This document shows positions 6,436 to 6,940 of a DNA stretch of 6,940 bases, in pieces. Each line of letters starts with the position of its first letter. Within the stretch, counting starts at the first letter, position 1. The notes below the pieces were generated by a model that ran no database searches, was not told the origin of the DNA, and worked only from the letters and a program-made list of their open reading frames with translations. Source of the DNA: an uncultured Desulfobulbus sp. Its GTDB lineage: Bacteria; Desulfobacterota; Desulfobulbia; Desulfobulbales; Desulfobulbaceae. The stretch covers positions 1 through 6,940 of the forward strand of contig CAMNHX010000086.1 in assembly GCA_946539945.1 (NCBI GenBank), in the 5' to 3' direction. Both the position numbers and the translations under genes were made by a program.

Positions 6436-6479
6436 CCTGTATAAACAGGGACAGGAGACCGTTTTCCATACTCTGTCCC
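6436..6479. repeat. Nested inverted repeats upstream of the beta-helix-like gene
   Basis: CCTGTATAAACAGG (6436-6449) is a palindrome with 5-base arms around ATAA and includes a possible -10, TATAAA. Overlapping it, GGGACAG (6448-6454) pairs with CTGTCCC (6473-6479), extendable by an AG/CT pair after a one-base bulge. The motif ACAGG and its complement therefore recur four times within 44 bases. It could be a regulator binding site or an RNA hairpin in the leader of the downstream gene. It lacks the U-run of an intrinsic terminator on the plus strand. Confidence 0.5.
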
Positions 6480-6500
6480 CAAAAACAACACAAAAACAAC
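6480..6500 (+). repeat. Tandem 10-base CAAAAACAAC repeat in an SD-less leader
   Basis: CAAAAACAAC occurs at 6480-6489 and 6491-6500, ending one base before the ATG at 6502. No purine-rich Shine-Dalgarno lies within the usual distance. The stretch would be unstructured in RNA. Confidence 0.75.
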
Positions 6501-6501
6501 C

Positions 6502-6940
6502 ATGCAAGACCAGACCATCACCCTGCCCCATGCCGCAGGGCACAGCATTGTCTATGAAAGGGATGGCGTGGCAGTGACACTCTTTGAACGCATCAACTTT
6601 GTGGACGGCAGCTACCGCGGCAGCAAGTCGGACGGCAGCAACGAAAGGCCCTTCAAGACCATCAACGCGGCCACCGAAGACGCACTCAAGTCCGGCAATA
6701 CCACCATCTTTGTCTATGAGCCTGGTTCAGAATCCCGCGTCCATCGGGCAGCAGTCAGCATCCTTGCCAATGCTGGCCGGGGCTTTCTGGGTCAGCTGGC
6801 AGGACATGAGAAGTCCTCTTGGACAGGCGTGTACAACGAGGCTGTACTCCTGTATCCCGGTCAAACCCTGACCAGCACCATCCAGTTCAATGGCCATCCT
6901 GGCAACACCGGTACGGCAGAGAGTCCCTACAACACCTACC
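6502..6940 (+). CDS. Start of a probable beta-helix surface or secreted protein (C-terminus beyond the window)
   Basis: The frame is open from the ATG at 6502 for 146 codons to the right edge. The next in-frame codon upstream that matters is a stop at 6442, with no other start between, so this ATG is the earliest possible. The start MQDQTITLPHAAGHSIVYERDG shows no signal peptide and no membrane segment. Residues 33-57 (FVDGSYRGSKSDGS, then ERPFKTINAA) follow the pattern of the first strand and helix of right-handed beta-helix proteins (pectate-lyase/DUF1565-like: a strand, G-S-D-x-x-DG, PFKTI, A). The remainder is rich in G, S, T and N. Lack of a Sec signal would suit type I secretion or a phage-tail-like protein; the visible fragment cannot decide. 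It is probably not part of the defence operon. Confidence 0.75.
   Translation, partial: MQDQTITLPHAAGHSIVYERDGVAVTLFERINFVDGSYRGSKSDGSNERPFKTINAATEDALKSGNTTIFVYEPGSESRVHRAAVSILANAGRGFLGQLAGHEKSSWTGVYNEAVLLYPGQTLTSTIQFNGHPGNTGTAESPYNTY

Larger units (their letters stand above)
6271..6501. other. Intergenic region between mcrC and the next gene
   Basis: I see no supportable gene here. The left half is featureless apart from TGTCAGG occurring twice (6261-6267 and 6275-6281) across the mcrC end. The right half holds the inverted repeats and A/C-rich repeats described separately. No hairpin followed by a T-run was found, so the mcrC terminator is unidentified. TATAAA at 6440-6445 is the best -10 candidate for the downstream gene, but it lacks a good -35. 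Confidence 0.6.

Noticed and set aside
6448..6479. Inverted repeat as an intrinsic terminator of mcrC
   Set aside because: The stem is followed by C and A-rich sequence on the plus strand, not a T-run, and it lies about 180 bases after the stop codon.
6312..6557. Small plus-strand frame starting at the ATG at 6312 behind GGGGAGGAAGAGG
   Set aside because: The RBS is attractive, but the 81-residue product has an irregular Cys/Arg/His-rich composition and no domain, and it overlaps the better supported gene at 6502 by 56 bases. Kept out for lack of support.
1..6940. tRNA, rRNA, CRISPR array, insertion sequence or integrase
   Set aside because: No cloverleaf-like segment, spaced repeat array, transposase motif or terminal inverted repeats were seen; how hicAB entered the operon leaves no visible mobile-element trace.

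Overview
The window reads as chromosomal accessory DNA, probably a small defence island, from a high-GC Gram-negative bacterium. Codon third positions are GC-rich and the spacers are short. The host is tentatively a Desulfovibrionaceae-like deltaproteobacterium. That guess rests on general gene style and the look of the last protein, and I could not test it.

Layout. Positions 1-2058 (minus strand) hold one uninterrupted reading frame that runs off the left edge. It encodes an XRE-type helix-turn-helix followed by two tandem ADP-ribosylglycohydrolase (DraG/ADPRH-like) domains. It is transcribed from a near-consensus sigma-70 promoter placed so close to the ATG that the mRNA should be essentially leaderless. 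An 18-bp palindrome covers the -10 element. Long plus-strand frames over the same DNA are antisense shadows.

Diverging from it, 2227-6270 (plus strand) is a four-gene tight operon: mcrB (AAA+ GTPase subunit of a type IV, modification-dependent restriction system, with a long N-terminal EVE/PUA-like candidate reader region), hicA (mRNA-interferase-type toxin), hicB (antitoxin with a ribbon-helix-helix-like tail) and mcrC (PD-(D/E)XK nuclease subunit). A complete hicAB toxin-antitoxin module thus sits between the two subunits of the restriction enzyme. Its junctions are almost seamless: an ATG overlaps the mcrB stop, and the hicB stop abuts the mcrC ATG. The hicB start has a strong Shine-Dalgarno sequence separated from the ATG by a cUUCGg-capped hairpin that would restore normal spacing when folded.

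Positions 6271-6501 are non-coding and contain a cluster of short inverted repeats, then two copies of a 10-base A/C-rich repeat. From 6502 a new plus-strand gene starts without a visible Shine-Dalgarno sequence and runs off the right edge. It resembles the start of a secreted or surface right-handed beta-helix protein and is probably unrelated to the defence genes.

Working model (inference): the XRE-ADPRG protein is a divergent regulator or ADP-ribose/NAD-linked sensor of the mcrB-hicAB-mcrC operon. McrBC would cut modified foreign DNA, and HicAB would act as addiction module, internal regulator or fail-safe coupled to McrBC expression.
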